Source: Candidatus Uhrbacteria bacterium (GTDB lineage: Bacteria; Patescibacteriota; Patescibacteriia; SG8-24). Taken from it: 21,157 nt of DNA. Below the pieces are notes generated by a model that ran no database searches, was not told the DNA's origin, and saw only the letters and a list, made by a program, of their open reading frames with translations. A program made the translations under genes and the position numbers. Location of the stretch: the NCBI GenBank assembly GCA_016205965.1, contig JACQSM010000035.1, forward strand, positions 1 through 21,157, in the 5' to 3' direction. Numbering within the stretch: the first letter of the stretch is position 1; every line of letters starts with the position of its first letter. Positions 20,249-21,157 of this stretch are shown piece by piece.

Positions 20249-21157
20249 GAAAAGACGCCAAGCTCGTCGATGATATTTTCGCCGCCGACATCGTCCAGAA
20301 ACCGACCCGCGACGGCTATGGTCTGGGCGTGGTCGAGGCCGCCAAAAAAAATCCGAACGTCGTCGTGATGTGCGCCGACCTGACCGACTCGACCCGCAGC
20401 GCCGATTTCAAAAAGCTTTTTCCCGACCGCTTCATCCAGGCCGGAGTTCATGAGCAATTTTTGGCCGCCGGCGCCGCCGGCTTGGCGCTCGGGGGCAAAA
20501 TCCCCTACATCACCTCCTACGCCATGTTCTGCCCGGGACGCTCCTGGGAGCAGGTCCGCACCAACATCTGCCTGAACGACGTCAAGGTGAACATCATCGG
20601 CAGCCACGCCGGCGTCTCGGTCGGACCCGACGGCGCCACGCACCAGGCGATCGAGGACATGGCCATCATGCGGGTCATCCCTAACATCACCGTCATCTCT
20701 CCTTGCGATGCGATCGAAGCCAGGAAGGCGACCGAGGCGATCGCCGAGCATAAGGGACCCTGCTACGTCCGCTACGCCCGCGAAAAAACGCCGGTCTTCA
20801 CCACCGAGGCCACGCCCTTCGCCATCGGCAAAGCCGTGACCCTGCGCGACGGCGATGATGTCGCCATCATCGGCTGCGGCCCCCTGCTCCACAACTGCCT
20901 CAAGGCGGCCGAAGAACTGGCCAAAGAAAAGATCGAGGTACGCGTCATCAACTCCCATACCGTCAAACCGCTCGACGAAAAAACCGTTCTCAAGGCCGCC
21001 AAGGAGTGCGGCGCCGTCGTCACCGTCGAAGAGCACCAGATCACCGGCGGCCTGGGCGGCGCCGTGGCCGAATACCTGGCCAAGACGCTGCCGACGCCGC
21101 AGGAATTCATCGGCGTACCCGACAAATTCGGCGAATCCGGAGAACCGCTCGAACTGA
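20245..21157 (+). CDS. tktC: Transketolase, C-terminal subunit (partial, cut by window end)
   Basis: The ATG at 20245 overlaps the tktN stop, and the frame stays open for 304 codons to the window edge, so only the last few residues are missing. It starts MRKDAKLVDDIFAADIVQKPTRDGYGLGVVEAAKK. The pyrimidine-binding domain shows AGVHEQFLAAGAAGLALGGKIPYITSYAMF with the catalytic Glu of the HEQ stretch, then SHAGVSVGPDGATHQAIEDMAIMRVIPN and YVRYAREKTP. The C-terminal transketolase domain follows (VAIIGCGPLLHNCLKAAEELAKEKIEVRVINSHTVKPLD) and EEHQITGGLGGAVAEYL. The end, GVPDKFGESGEPLEL, matches the family's closing region. It forms the heteromeric enzyme with the upstream subunit. Confidence 0.94.
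   Translation, partial: MRKDAKLVDDIFAADIVQKPTRDGYGLGVVEAAKKNPNVVVMCADLTDSTRSADFKKLFPDRFIQAGVHEQFLAAGAAGLALGGKIPYITSYAMFCPGRSWEQVRTNICLNDVKVNIIGSHAGVSVGPDGATHQAIEDMAIMRVIPNITVISPCDAIEARKATEAIAEHKGPCYVRYAREKTPVFTTEATPFAIGKAVTLRDGDDVAIIGCGPLLHNCLKAAEELAKEKIEVRVINSHTVKPLDEKTVLKAAKECGAVVTVEEHQITGGLGGAVAEYLAKTLPTPQEFIGVPDKFGESGEPLEL

Noticed and set aside
1..21157. CRISPR array, prophage or insertion sequence
   Set aside because: No regularly spaced direct repeats, transposase, integrase or phage structural gene was seen in the window.

Overview
The window reads as chromosomal DNA from a high-GC member of the Patescibacteria (CPR), most like a Parcubacteria-type lineage. This is inferred from gene content: a DUF4012 surface protein next to a second large single-pass surface protein, a transketolase split into two genes, a FemAB-type ligase, an eukaryotic-like isoleucyl-tRNA synthetase carrying an extra domain, and many genes without a Shine-Dalgarno site. 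TAA, TAG and TGA all serve as stops, so the ordinary bacterial code applies. I cannot name the species.

Left part (1-6342): a surface-polysaccharide locus. It holds the end of a polyprenyl-phosphate sugar transferase, a WbaZ-like family 4 glycosyltransferase, and a second family 4 glycosyltransferase broken by an in-frame TAG. A third glycosyltransferase follows after an interruption. Between them lie glmS (first step of UDP-GlcNAc supply, on the minus strand) and an AT-richer DUF3800 gene. The DUF3800 gene converges on a compact structured RNA element that has its own promoter.

Middle (5221-11474): the third glycosyltransferase leads into a DUF4012 protein and a proline/alanine-rich single-pass protein with long extracellular beta-type repeats, apparently one operon. 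It ends at a two-hairpin bidirectional terminator. Opposite it is a small AT-richer lipoprotein gene.

Then a tight minus-strand operon (16691 down to 11550): ileS, ruvA, a FemAB-type peptidoglycan branching enzyme, and tRNA-Arg(CCG) with an encoded CCA. The IleRS is exceptional. A complete histidine-phosphatase domain, with its catalytic residues intact, is inserted between the two halves of a Cys4 zinc knuckle.

Right part (16766-21157): non-oxidative pentose-phosphate genes rpiB, rpe, tktN and tktC (the last cut by the window end). An unknown lipoprotein gene interrupts them; its strong promoter is bracketed by two palindromes.

Main points of interest are the IleRS-phosphatase fusion, the DUF3800/structured-RNA module, and a promoter layout that places the -10 box about 8-9 bases from the ATG of glmS, ileS and possibly tktN, which implies leaderless mRNAs.
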